Positions 1 to 7,872 of a DNA stretch of 64,000 nucleotides are shown here, one piece after another. Source of the DNA: Streptomyces olivochromogenes (GTDB taxonomy: Bacteria; Actinomycetota; Actinomycetes; Streptomycetales; Streptomycetaceae); contig NZ_KQ948458.1 of the NCBI RefSeq assembly GCF_001514115.1, forward strand, positions 352,497 to 416,496, in the 5' to 3' direction. The notes beneath the pieces are model-generated. The model saw nothing but the letters and a program-made list of their open reading frames with translations. It was not told the DNA's origin and did not search any database. Every line of letters begins with the position of its first letter. Position 1 is the stretch's first letter. The position numbers and the translations under genes are program-made.

Positions 1-549
1 CACTCCGCCGGAGCGAACGTCGCGACGCAGTACGCGGCCCGGTATCCGGAGCGCGTCGGCAGGCTCGCCCTGATCGGCCCCGGTACCCGAGCCGTCGGCA
101 TCGAGGTCACGGGGGAGGCGCGGCGCGCACTCGCGCGGCTCAGGGAGGGTGAGCCGTGGTTCCCGGCGGCGTTCGCCGCGCTGGAGGCGATCGGTGCAGG
201 GACGGGCAGCGACTGGGAGGCCATCGCCCCCTTCTTCTGGGGCCGTTGGGACGCCGCGGCGCGGCGGCATCATGCGGCCGCCCGGCCGGGCAACGAGGAG
301 GCCGTGGCCTTCTTCGGGGCCGAGGGCGCCTTCGATCCGCCCGCGACCCGCGCGGCGCTCGCCGCCTGCCGGGCTCCCGTCCTGCTGCTCACCGGGGAGT
401 TCGATCTGAACAGCCCGCCCGGGGTGACGGCCGAGTTCGCGGGGCTGTTCCCCGACGCGCGGCTCGTCGTGCAGCCGGGTGCCGGTCATTACCCGTGGCT
501 CGACGACGCCGGGCGGTTCGTGGCGACCGTAGCGGCGTTCCTGGGCTGA
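1..549 (+). CDS. Alpha/beta hydrolase, 5' end outside the window
   Basis: The reading frame is open from base 1, so the N-terminus is missing. The visible part starts inside the nucleophile elbow (H-S-A-G-A-N, the catalytic Ser being the second visible residue). Further on come the acid-loop segment GEFDLNSPP and the histidine motif GAGHYPW near the C-terminus, which completes the Ser-Asp-His triad. About 182 residues are visible, against 260-300 for the family. It probably hydrolyses an ester, amide or lactone; the substrate cannot be told. It lies upstream of two SDR genes on the same strand, separated by about 95 bp. Confident as to fold, not as to substrate. Confidence 0.85.
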   Translation, partial: HSAGANVATQYAARYPERVGRLALIGPGTRAVGIEVTGEARRALARLREGEPWFPAAFAALEAIGAGTGSDWEAIAPFFWGRWDAAARRHHAAARPGNEEAVAFFGAEGAFDPPATRAALAACRAPVLLLTGEFDLNSPPGVTAEFAGLFPDARLVVQPGAGHYPWLDDAGRFVATVAAFLG

Positions 550-644
550 GCACGGCGCCCGTAGCGTTGCTACCGGAATGGTGTTAGCGTTGCTCTCATC
601 GGGTGGTGAACACCGCTACCCCCGCCCCATCGAGGAGCATCGTC

Positions 645-1403
645 ATGACCGAGCACTCCAGCACGTCTCACACGCCCCGCCGGGTGGCCGTCGTCACCGG
701 CGGATCCCGCGGAATCGGCAGGGAGAGCGCCGAGCGCCTCGCGGCCGACGGTTACGCCGTCGTCGTGAACTACGCCGGCAACGAGGCCGAGGCCGACAAG
801 ACCGTCGCCGCGATCACCGAGGCGGGCGGAGAGGCGATCGCCGTCCGCGCCGACGTGGCCGACGAGACCGAGGTGGCCGCCCTCTTCGACGCCACCGAAT
901 CCGCGTTCGGCGGGGTGGACGTCGTCGTCCACGCGGCCGGTGTCATGGCGCTCGCGCCCCTGGTCGACCTCGACCTCGACGCGCTGGACCGCATGCACCG
1001 CACCAACATCCGCGGCACGTTCGTCGTCGACCAGCAGGCGGCGCGACGGCTGCGCGCGGGCGGCGCGCTCATCAACTTCTCCAGCTCCGTACTGGCGCTC
1101 GCGATCCCGGGATACAGCGCGTACGCCGCCACCAAGGGTGCCGTCGAGGCCATGACCCTGATCGTCGCGCGCGAGCTGCGCGGCCGGGACGTCACCGTCA
1201 ACGCCGTGGCCCCCGGCCCGACCGCCACCGCCCTCTTCCTGGAGGGCAAGGACGAGGAGACCGTCGCGCGGATGGCGGCCCAGCCGCCGCTGGAGCGCCT
1301 CGGCACCCCCCGGGACATCGCCGAGGTGGTGTCCTTCCTCGCCGGTCCCGCAGGCCGCTGGGTCAACGGCCAGGTGCTGCGGGCCAACGGCGGCATCGCG
1401 TAA
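645..1403 (+). CDS. SDR family oxidoreductase (FabG-like)
   Basis: 252-residue classical short-chain dehydrogenase/reductase. The cofactor loop TGGSRGIG lies at residues 18-25 and the catalytic Y160-x3-K164 pair in the segment SAYAATK. The C-terminus (GRWVNGQVLRANGGIA) is typical of 3-oxoacyl-ACP-reductase-like members. I chose the ATG at 645 because GAGGAG lies 7 bp upstream; the ATG at 603 has no ribosome binding site. It probably reduces a ketone or oxidises an alcohol with NADP(H). It is followed 35 bp later by a second SDR gene and then a TetR gene, which suggests one co-transcribed, TetR-controlled unit. Confidence 0.9.
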   Translation: MTEHSSTSHTPRRVAVVTGGSRGIGRESAERLAADGYAVVVNYAGNEAEADKTVAAITEAGGEAIAVRADVADETEVAALFDATESAFGGVDVVVHAAGVMALAPLVDLDLDALDRMHRTNIRGTFVVDQQAARRLRAGGALINFSSSVLALAIPGYSAYAATKGAVEAMTLIVARELRGRDVTVNAVAPGPTATALFLEGKDEETVARMAAQPPLERLGTPRDIAEVVSFLAGPAGRWVNGQVLRANGGIA

Positions 1404-1438
1404 CGCACCACGACCCACGACCCAAGAGGAGTTCAGTC

Positions 1439-2380
1439 ATGGAATCAGTCATGGATTCGGCCACGGACGCCGCCGCGCGCAAGACGATCGTCATCACGGG
1501 GGCCGGATCCGGCTTCGGCGCGCTGTCCGCCCGTGCCCTCGCCCGTGCCGGGCACACGGTGTACGCCGCGATGCGGGACACCGGCGGGCGCAACGCGGCC
1601 CGGGTCGCGGAGGCCGAGGCGTACGCGGCCGAGCACGCGGTGGACCTCCGTACGGTCGAACTCGACGTCCTCTCCCAGGAGTCGGCGGACGCGGCGATCG
1701 CCACGGTGCTGGCGCGGGCTGGCGGGCTGGACGTGCTCGTCCACAACGCCGGGCACATGGTGACCGGCCCGACGGAGGCCTTCACGCCCGCCGAACTGGC
1801 CGCGGTGTACGACACGAACGTGCTGGGCACCCAGCGGGTCAACCGGGCCGCGCTGCCGCACCTGCGGGCCCAGGGCCACGGTCTGCTGCTGTGGGTCGGC
1901 TCCACCTCCACGCGCGGCGGCACCCCGCCGTACCTGGCGCCGTACTTCGCCGCCAAGGCCGCGATGGACGCGCTCGCCGTGTCGTACGCCGCCGAACTGG
2001 TCCGCTTCGGCATCGAGACGACGATCGTGGTGCCGGGCGCGTTCACCTCGGGCACGAACCACTTCGCGAGCGGCGGCCACCCCTGCGAACAGGCCGTGCT
2101 CCCCGCCTACGAGCAGCACTACGCGGGCCTGATGGACCAGGTCGCGGGACGCCTGGCGGCCCTCACCCCGCCCGACGCGGACGTGTCGCTCGTCGCCGAC
2201 GCGATCGTCGACGTGGTGGACACCCCGTACGGGAAGCGGCCCTTCCGGGTGCACGTCGACCCGGCGGACGACGGTTCGCAGGAGGTCAGCCTGGTCGCGG
2301 ACCGTGTCCGCGCCGAGTTCCTGACCCGGATCGGCCTGGCGGACCTGCTGTCCCCCGTGGCGCGGAAGGGGACGGCGTGA
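1439..2380 (+). CDS. SDR family NAD(P)-dependent oxidoreductase
   Basis: 313-residue SDR with cofactor motif TGAGSGFG at residues 20-27 and active-site Y169/K173 (APYFAAKAA). It is longer than its neighbour; the extra C-terminal 60 residues (VADAIVDVVDTPYGKRPFR) are typical of classical SDRs that act on larger substrates. GAGGAG precedes the ATG by about 7 bp; an alternative ATG lies four codons downstream. Its stop codon overlaps the GTG start of the TetR gene (GTGA), so the two are translationally coupled. Confidence 0.88.
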   Translation: MESVMDSATDAAARKTIVITGAGSGFGALSARALARAGHTVYAAMRDTGGRNAARVAEAEAYAAEHAVDLRTVELDVLSQESADAAIATVLARAGGLDVLVHNAGHMVTGPTEAFTPAELAAVYDTNVLGTQRVNRAALPHLRAQGHGLLLWVGSTSTRGGTPPYLAPYFAAKAAMDALAVSYAAELVRFGIETTIVVPGAFTSGTNHFASGGHPCEQAVLPAYEQHYAGLMDQVAGRLAALTPPDADVSLVADAIVDVVDTPYGKRPFRVHVDPADDGSQEVSLVADRVRAEFLTRIGLADLLSPVARKGTA

Positions 2381-3180
2381 CCTCGGACGACTCGGATAAC
2401 GTCGCTACCGTGAGCACGTCCGTGAGCAGTACGAAAGCGCGCATCCTCGAAGTGGCGGCCGAGCTGGTGGCGAACTCCCCCGACGGGGACGTCTCCACCC
2501 GGGCGGTCTGCGAGGCGGCGGGGGTCGGCGCCCCGGCCCTCTACCGCCACTTCGGGGACAAGGAGGGCCTGCTGTCGGCGGTGGTCGACCACGGATACGA
2601 GAAGTACCTGACGACCAAGCGCAACCGCGGGCCCGGCACGGACCCCGTCCAGGACCTGCGCGACGGCTGGGACACCCACACCGACTTCGCCCTGCGCAAC
2701 CCGAACCTGTACCGCCTGATGAACTCCCCGGCGATGCGTACGCCACCGGCCGCCGCCCTGGAGTCCCACCGCATCCTCACCGCGGACCTCCGGCGCGCGG
2801 CCGAACAGGGCAAGCTGCGCCTGGCCCCCGAACTCGCCGCCCAGATGATCATGTCCGCCAACGTCGGCGTCTCCCTGATGCTGGTCTCCCGCCCGACGAC
2901 CTTCACGGACGAGACCCTCTCCCGGCGCATCCGGGACGCGGTGCACGCGGTGGTCTTCATCCCGGAGGTGATGGGGCCGGAGACCACGTCCGCCGGCGAC
3001 GAGGAAGCGGGAGCGGAAGAAGCGCGAGCGGAACAAGCGGGGGCGGAAGAAGTACTCCCCGCCACCGCCACCCACCTCGCCGCCCTCCTCCGCCGGACCC
3101 CGAGGCCGGACTTCACCCCGGGCGAGTCCGCTCTCCTGGGGGAGTGGCTGGACCGCCTCTCCAACACGACGCCGGAGTAG
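2377..3180 (+). CDS. TetR/AcrR family transcriptional regulator
   Basis: 267 residues from a GTG that overlaps the preceding SDR stop and is preceded by GGAAGGGG. The N-terminal helix-turn-helix occupies about residues 18-62 (ILEVAAELVAN, VCEAAGVGAPALYRHFGDKEGLL). A helical ligand-binding region follows. Residues near 210-230 form an Ala/Glu-rich low-complexity stretch (EEAGAEEARAEQAGAEEV). A second start at GTG 2410 would remove 11 residues. Probably controls the two SDR genes with which it is coupled. Ligand unknown. Confidence 0.88.
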   Translation: MTSDDSDNVATVSTSVSSTKARILEVAAELVANSPDGDVSTRAVCEAAGVGAPALYRHFGDKEGLLSAVVDHGYEKYLTTKRNRGPGTDPVQDLRDGWDTHTDFALRNPNLYRLMNSPAMRTPPAAALESHRILTADLRRAAEQGKLRLAPELAAQMIMSANVGVSLMLVSRPTTFTDETLSRRIRDAVHAVVFIPEVMGPETTSAGDEEAGAEEARAEQAGAEEVLPATATHLAALLRRTPRPDFTPGESALLGEWLDRLSNTTPE

Positions 3181-3262
3181 CCGTACTCAGGGCACGGCCT
3201 CACGGTGACCTGAGTACGACATCGGATGCCGGCCGGTCGACACCCTTCGTAACGTCGGCCGC

Positions 3263-3589
3263 ATGGCGAACACCCACACCACCGGCTCCCGGCGCACTCC
3301 CCTCGACTGGGCCGGCCTGACCGCCCTCGCGATGCTGGTACTCGTCACCGGAGGCCTGGTCGCCACCTTCGGCCCGCTCCTCGCCATCGCCTGCGACACC
3401 TGCCAGGACGGCGTCCGCACGCCCCACTTCGAGAACGCGCTCGTCCTGGTCGCCTGGCTCGGCGTACCGCTCACCACGCTGCTGACGGTCGCCGGGATCT
3501 TCCTCCCCCGGGGTGGCGCGAAGGCGGGCGGAATCGGCCTGGGCGTACTGACGGTCCTCATGGTGACGCTACTGGCCCTCGGCCAGTGA
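3263..3589 (+). CDS. Small membrane protein, unknown function
   Basis: 108 residues with three predicted membrane segments (about residues 17-42, 59-82 and 88-107). It has a Cys pair in the first loop (ACDTCQDG), which could form a disulfide outside the membrane. No family recognised. Its last 21 bases overlap the convergent HxlR gene on the other strand. Confidence 0.65.
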   Translation: MANTHTTGSRRTPLDWAGLTALAMLVLVTGGLVATFGPLLAIACDTCQDGVRTPHFENALVLVAWLGVPLTTLLTVAGIFLPRGGAKAGGIGLGVLTVLMVTLLALGQ

Positions 3590-3925
3590 GCCGCTCGCCG
3601 GAAGGTGGTCCTCCGCCCACACGAGCAAGGCGGCCAGCGGGATGAGGAAGGCGTTGCCGTGCGGAGAGAGTGCGTAACGGGTTCGCGAGGACGGGCCGGG
3701 CCGGACGTCTCGAGCGACGAGGCCGACCGCGGTCAGTTCCTGGAGGCGCTGGGCGAGCATGCGGTCGCTGATGCCGGGGACGCGCTCGCGAACCTGCGCG
3801 AAGGGGGCCGGGCCTTTGGCCAGGGCCGCGAGGATCAGGCCGTTCCAGCGTCTGCCCAGCAGGGCGAAGGCCCGAGCGGCGGCCGGAGGGGGCCCGGCCG
3901 GCTGCGGGCGCTGTGAGGTGGTCAT
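3569..3925 (-). CDS. HxlR family winged-helix transcriptional regulator
   Basis: 118 residues from the ATG at 3925. The winged helix fills most of the protein: FALLGRRWNGLILAAL, FAQVRERVPGISDRMLAQRLQEL and VGLVARDVRPGPSSRTRYALSPHG, the arrangement typical of HxlR/YodB proteins. The usual N-terminal Cys of redox-sensing members is absent; there is no Cys in the DNA-binding region. The frame stays open upstream to 4147, but that extension is Arg/Pro-rich and lacks an obvious ribosome binding site. It lies downstream of the YhgE-like gene on the same strand, 220 bp away. Target unknown. Confidence 0.8.
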   Translation of the reverse strand: MTTSQRPQPAGPPPAAARAFALLGRRWNGLILAALAKGPAPFAQVRERVPGISDRMLAQRLQELTAVGLVARDVRPGPSSRTRYALSPHGNAFLIPLAALLVWAEDHLPASGSLAEGQ

Positions 3926-4146
3926 GGTGTGTGTCCGTTCCGGTACGGCGCGAGGCATCGCGGTTCCGCGCCTCGCGCCGTAGGTCGTACGCGTGGCGAC
4001 GGCGGGAGTCGGCTCCTGTGGCGTCCGGGCAGCGCCTCCCAGGTGGCGGTGCGGCCCGCCTGGAAGGGGCCGCCCCCTTCCTGAGGTCAGCTCATGGGGA
4101 CGGCCGCGATCACCGTCGCGCATGAAGCGTTCGTCATCAGCCGTCA

Positions 4147-5307
4147 TCAGTCGTCATCGTCGTTGCGACGTGCGTGCGCGTGAGCGTGCGCGTGACGCCG
4201 GTCCGGCGATGCGGCGCCGGACGTCGGCAAGGAGGAGACCGACGCTCCGGAAGCCGTCGCACCGGTCTTGGCACCGGTCTCAGTACCGGTCTTCGCGCCG
4301 GGTGCCCGCCCGGTGATCAGTCGGCCGAACATCACTGCCGTGAACCCGCAGACGCTCCACAGGGCGAGGACGGCAAGGTGGCCGGAGCCGCCGTTGCCGT
4401 CGAAGTACGCGGTGTCGCGAAGCAGACTGGCTCCGGCGCCGGGGGGCAGCCACTGGCCGACGTGGTCCACTCCCTCGGGGAGCATCTCCGGAGCGGAGGC
4501 GGCGCCGGAGAAGGGGTTCCCGACGAAGACCATGAGCGCGGCGCTGAGCCCGAGGCCCGCCTGCCCGAGGAGTCGGATCAGCCCGGCGGCGGTGGCGCTG
4601 ATGGAGATCAGGACGAGCGACAGGACCGCCCACGTGGCCACGTGATCGTGGGGCAGCGCCCCGAGGAAACCCTGGGCCACGAGGTAGGCGCCGAGCCCCG
4701 CGGCGGCGCACGCGACGAGAAGTGTCAGCAATCGGTGCCATGGGCGTCGCAGGCCACGAGCCGTCGCGACGAACGCCCCGATCAGGATGCCGCAGATCGT
4801 GAGCGGGAAGACCGCCGAGCTGAACACCACTCCCCTGGGGTCCTCCGCGGCGACGGGCACCACGTCGAGTGCCGTCACGTGGATCCTGGCCGAGGGGTGA
4901 GGACCGGCGGCCCCCTGCTGGGCGGCCCGATCGGCCAGCTGCTGTCCGACCTCACCCAGAAGCTGGGCCACGGAGGCGCTGGCGCCAGAGGCCTTCAGCA
5001 CGGTGATGTCGTGGGACGAGATGGCCAGGGCGCCGTAGACGTCCCGGTTCTCGATCGCCGACCTCGCGGCCTGCTGGTCGGGATAGAGGTGGAAGTCGAA
5101 CGCGCCGGGCTTCTCCTGGACCAGCCCCTCCACCGCGTGCTGACTGGCCGCCCCGGTGCCCACGATTCCGACCGGGACATCGCGCGGCGCGATCCGTCCC
5201 GCCGGCCAGGCGAACAACAGCACCACCAGGGTGATCACCAGGGGCAACACCACGGCGGCGACAGCCGCTTCCCGCCCTGCCGGGTGTCCTGACAACGGGC
5301 TCCTCAC
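4147..5307 (-). CDS. YhgE/Pip-like ABC-2-type membrane protein
   Basis: 386 residues. An N-terminal membrane segment (about residues 15-37) is followed by a large extracytoplasmic domain of about 130 residues and then five to six membrane helices (about residues 168-345), the layout of YhgE/Pip and ABC-2 permease-like exporters. The C-terminus is unusual: a low-complexity Thr/Gly/Ala tail ends in alternating His-Ala residues and four Asp, which could bind metal. It is divergent from a TetR gene 112 bp away, the classic arrangement of a TetR-repressed efflux or membrane-stress gene. Confidence 0.75.
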   Translation of the reverse strand: MRSPLSGHPAGREAAVAAVVLPLVITLVVLLFAWPAGRIAPRDVPVGIVGTGAASQHAVEGLVQEKPGAFDFHLYPDQQAARSAIENRDVYGALAISSHDITVLKASGASASVAQLLGEVGQQLADRAAQQGAAGPHPSARIHVTALDVVPVAAEDPRGVVFSSAVFPLTICGILIGAFVATARGLRRPWHRLLTLLVACAAAGLGAYLVAQGFLGALPHDHVATWAVLSLVLISISATAAGLIRLLGQAGLGLSAALMVFVGNPFSGAASAPEMLPEGVDHVGQWLPPGAGASLLRDTAYFDGNGGSGHLAVLALWSVCGFTAVMFGRLITGRAPGAKTGTETGAKTGATASGASVSSLPTSGAASPDRRHAHAHAHARRNDDDD

Positions 5308-5329
5308 GGTCAGCCCCTCTCATAAAAAA

Positions 5330-5342
5330 AGAAATGATCGTT
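5330..5342. promoter_or_regulatory. Operator-like site 1 in YhgE-like/TetR intergenic region
   Basis: AGAAATGATCGTT matches the site at 5387-5399 (ACGAATGTTCGTT) at 10 of 13 positions in the same orientation, 57 bp apart. It lies just upstream of the YhgE-like gene start. The intergenic region is clearly AT-richer than its surroundings. I infer that TetR (5420-6025) binds both sites. Confidence 0.45.
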
Positions 5343-5386
5343 CTATTAATTCCCCAGTCTGGCCCGCTGTCCGAGTAAACGTCAAC

Positions 5387-5399
5387 ACGAATGTTCGTT
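5387..5399. promoter_or_regulatory. Operator-like palindrome 2, TetR promoter
   Basis: Contains the palindrome ACGAA-TG-TTCGT, arms of 5 bp, directly followed by a T-run, 21 bp before the TetR start. It resembles the site near the divergent membrane protein gene. Inferred autoregulatory operator. Confidence 0.5.
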
Positions 5400-5419
5400 T
5401 TTTTTGGTAGAGTGGCCCC

Positions 5420-6025
5420 ATGCCCAAGGTCACCCAGCAGTACATGGACGCCCGCCGCGAGCAGATCCTGGACGCGGCACGCCGCTGTTTCCTTCGCGAC
5501 GGTTTCCACTCCGCGTCCATGCAGGACCTGTTCACGGAGGCGGGGCTGTCCGCGGGAGCGGTGTACCGGCACTTCACCAGCAAGGACGAGATGATCCTCG
5601 CGATCGCCGAGGAGAACATGCGTGAGGTCCTCGACATCACGCTCACCGTCGCCACGGACCGGCAGGGCCAGTCCATGGGGGCGGTCATGGCGGAACTTCT
5701 CGACGTGATCCGGGTCAAGTCCGCCGAGGGGAACCTGGCCGGGCTCGCGGTTCTGGTCTGGGGAGAGGCCATGCGCAACCCCTCGGTGGCTCACAAGCTC
5801 GACCAGCTCATGGGCCGCATGCGCGCCGACCTGGCCATCATGGTCCGTGACCACCAGGACCACGGCGACCTGCCCACGAGTGTGACGGCCGAGGCGATCG
5901 CTTCGGCGATGCTCTCCGTCCTCCCGGGCTACATCCTCCAACTGGCCGTGCTCGACCCGGCTGTTGTGGCCGAGGTGCCTGAAGCGGTGCAGGCGTTGTG
6001 GCCGGAGCCGGCCGGTGAGCGCTGA
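5420..6025 (+). CDS. TetR/AcrR family transcriptional regulator
   Basis: 201 residues. Helix-turn-helix at about residues 13-58 (REQILDAARRCFLRDGFHSASMQDLF, LSAGAVYRHFTSKDEMI), then an all-helical C-terminal domain. It is divergent from the YhgE-like membrane protein gene and two related operator-like sites lie in the 112-bp gap, so autoregulation and control of the membrane protein are likely. The effector is unknown. Confidence 0.9.
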   Translation: MPKVTQQYMDARREQILDAARRCFLRDGFHSASMQDLFTEAGLSAGAVYRHFTSKDEMILAIAEENMREVLDITLTVATDRQGQSMGAVMAELLDVIRVKSAEGNLAGLAVLVWGEAMRNPSVAHKLDQLMGRMRADLAIMVRDHQDHGDLPTSVTAEAIASAMLSVLPGYILQLAVLDPAVVAEVPEAVQALWPEPAGER

Positions 6026-6096
6026 GCGGTCCCGCCCCTTCTCGCTCAGCGGCACCGGTCGGCCGACGGCCCCATCAGGACGTCAGACCAGCTGAC

Positions 6097-7632
6097 TCAT
6101 GTCCCGAGGAAAATCGGGTTGGTGAACGCCGCCAACGCCCCGGGTACCGGACCCGCCGCCGTCTCGTGGCGCAACTCCGCGCGTACGTAGGCCGCGTACT
6201 GCGCCGTCGTGTTCCACTCCACCGTCCCGGAACCCGAGACCGGCAAGGGGGCGCTCGTGAAGAGGACGCCCTGGTCGGTGACGAAGCGGACCGTGCAGCG
6301 GGGGACACCGGTGGCCTCCAGGCGGACGGTGACCGGGGTGTCGGGGGCGACCCGCAGACGTTCGCCGATGCCCGCGTGCTGGCCCTTCGCACCGGCTGCC
6401 GAAAACGTCAGGGACACCAGCTTCGACTCCGCCACGTACGAGCGGCCCGCGCGCAGGCCCTCCTGGATGGCCTCGCGGGTCAGGTCGTCGGCGAGGACGA
6501 CCGTCTGCGGGGTGCCGACCGGGTCGGGGTCGCGATGGGCGTCGCTGTTGCCCATCGCCGGGAGCCAGGAGCGGTCGGCGTCGCCCGAACGGACGGCCGC
6601 CACCAGCGTGTTGTCCCAGTCGGCGAGGGTCACCTCGTCGTCGGGGGTGTACGGGCCGTTCCACACCTCCACCGCGTCCGCCTCGCCGAAGCCGAACTTC
6701 CAGCCGCAGCCGACGCAGGTGGCGTGCGGGTGGGCGGGGACGACGAGGCCGCCCGCGCGGCGTATCTGGCGGGCGAAACGGCCGAAACGGTTGTCACGGG
6801 CCCGGTAGCGCCAGTCGACGAACGTGCCGGGGTCCGTACCGAGGGCCACCACGTGACCGTTGCGGGTCGTGACCTCCTCGCCCAGCATGATCAGCAGGTC
6901 GTCCCCCGCCTGGTCCGCCCAGTGGGGGTGCGAGCTGTGCGTGTTGTGGTCCGAGGTGTTGATGAAGTCCAGGCCCGCGGCGCGCGCCAGCGCGGCGATC
7001 TCCGCGGGGGTGCGGCGGCCGTCCGAGTACCAGGAGTGGAGATGGCAGTCACCCCGGTACCAGGCGCGGCCCCGGCCCTTCGCACGGGACGGCGGGTACG
7101 CCGGGACCGGGGTGGCGTCCTGCTCCCCGTACGTCAGCGTGATCGTGATCTCGTACGGCAGGCCCTGCGGCGCCACCGTGTAGGGGCCGAGCGCGATGTG
7201 CCAGGTGCCGGGGCGGATCCGGCCGGGGACGTAGCCCGGCGTCGCGTCGTCCGCGCGGACGAAGAACTCGGTGCGCGCGCCGCCCGACCAGCCCCGGAAG
7301 CCCTCGCCGCCCAGTGCCGTGCCGCGCTCGTCGAAGAGGCCGATGTCGAGCGCGTTGCCCGCGGTGCCGGCCGGGACGGACGGCTTGTCGTAGGTGTACG
7401 CGACGTGGATCTCCCGTACCCCGCGCGGGACCTCCACCGGGAGGTACACGAAGTCCGGTGAACCGGTGGGCAGGGTGCCGGACACCGTACGGGTCTCGGT
7501 ACGGTCGGTCGCGTCGGAGCCGCTCGCGAAGGTCACGCTTCCCAACGTAAGGGCGGCTGCCGCCCCCGTCACGAACAGCGCGCGTCTGCCGATGCCGTCG
7601 AAGCTTTCGATGCCGTGCTCGTCCTCGCACAT
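6097..7632 (-). CDS. CehA/McbA-type PHP-domain metallohydrolase, Tat-exported
   Basis: 511 residues from the ATG at 7632 (GGGAG 7 bp upstream; the ATG at 7665 has no ribosome binding site). The N-terminus carries a twin-arginine signal (GRRALFVTGAAAALTLG). A beta-rich domain of about 170 residues follows, then a PHP domain starting with the metal-binding H197-x-H199 (GDCHLHSWYSDG), continued by NTSDHN, HPHAT and GNSDAH. The C-terminal 100 residues are beta-rich. Members hydrolyse phosphoesters or carbamates; the natural substrate is unknown. Confidence 0.85.
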   Translation of the reverse strand: MCEDEHGIESFDGIGRRALFVTGAAAALTLGSVTFASGSDATDRTETRTVSGTLPTGSPDFVYLPVEVPRGVREIHVAYTYDKPSVPAGTAGNALDIGLFDERGTALGGEGFRGWSGGARTEFFVRADDATPGYVPGRIRPGTWHIALGPYTVAPQGLPYEITITLTYGEQDATPVPAYPPSRAKGRGRAWYRGDCHLHSWYSDGRRTPAEIAALARAAGLDFINTSDHNTHSSHPHWADQAGDDLLIMLGEEVTTRNGHVVALGTDPGTFVDWRYRARDNRFGRFARQIRRAGGLVVPAHPHATCVGCGWKFGFGEADAVEVWNGPYTPDDEVTLADWDNTLVAAVRSGDADRSWLPAMGNSDAHRDPDPVGTPQTVVLADDLTREAIQEGLRAGRSYVAESKLVSLTFSAAGAKGQHAGIGERLRVAPDTPVTVRLEATGVPRCTVRFVTDQGVLFTSAPLPVSGSGTVEWNTTAQYAAYVRAELRHETAAGPVPGALAAFTNPIFLGT

Positions 7633-7872
7633 GCTGCTGCTCCCAGGGTGTCGTGAGAGTGACATGGGTGGTGCACGTTGGCACGTACAACCCTGGTAGT
7701 CGGCTGTGAACTGCGGGGCAAGAGAAGGAAATCGACAGCTTTCGGGGAGGCGGCGCGCCTGCCGGGGCCCGGCCCGCGCGGGGCGCCAGTGGCACCCTGT
7801 AACGATCTGTGGCCCCGGAGGAATACGGGCACGCCCTGTAACGCCTGATCACCGCGATCGTATGCTCGAAGG
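7633..7872. promoter_or_regulatory. Divergent promoter region between PHP hydrolase and fbiC
   Basis: 240 bp without a gene. It holds a direct repeat CCCTGTAACG at 7795-7804 and 7834-7843 (39 bp apart), the second copy 30 bp before fbiC. A GC-rich imperfect palindrome lies at about 7765-7785. I cannot assign promoter boxes with confidence. Confidence 0.35.

Noticed and set aside
603..644. Upstream ATG for the first SDR
   Set aside because: No ribosome binding site; GAGGAG is ideally placed for the ATG at 645.
7633..7665. Upstream ATG for the PHP hydrolase
   Set aside because: It lacks a ribosome binding site; GGGAG serves ATG 7632, which also puts the Tat signal close to the N-terminus.
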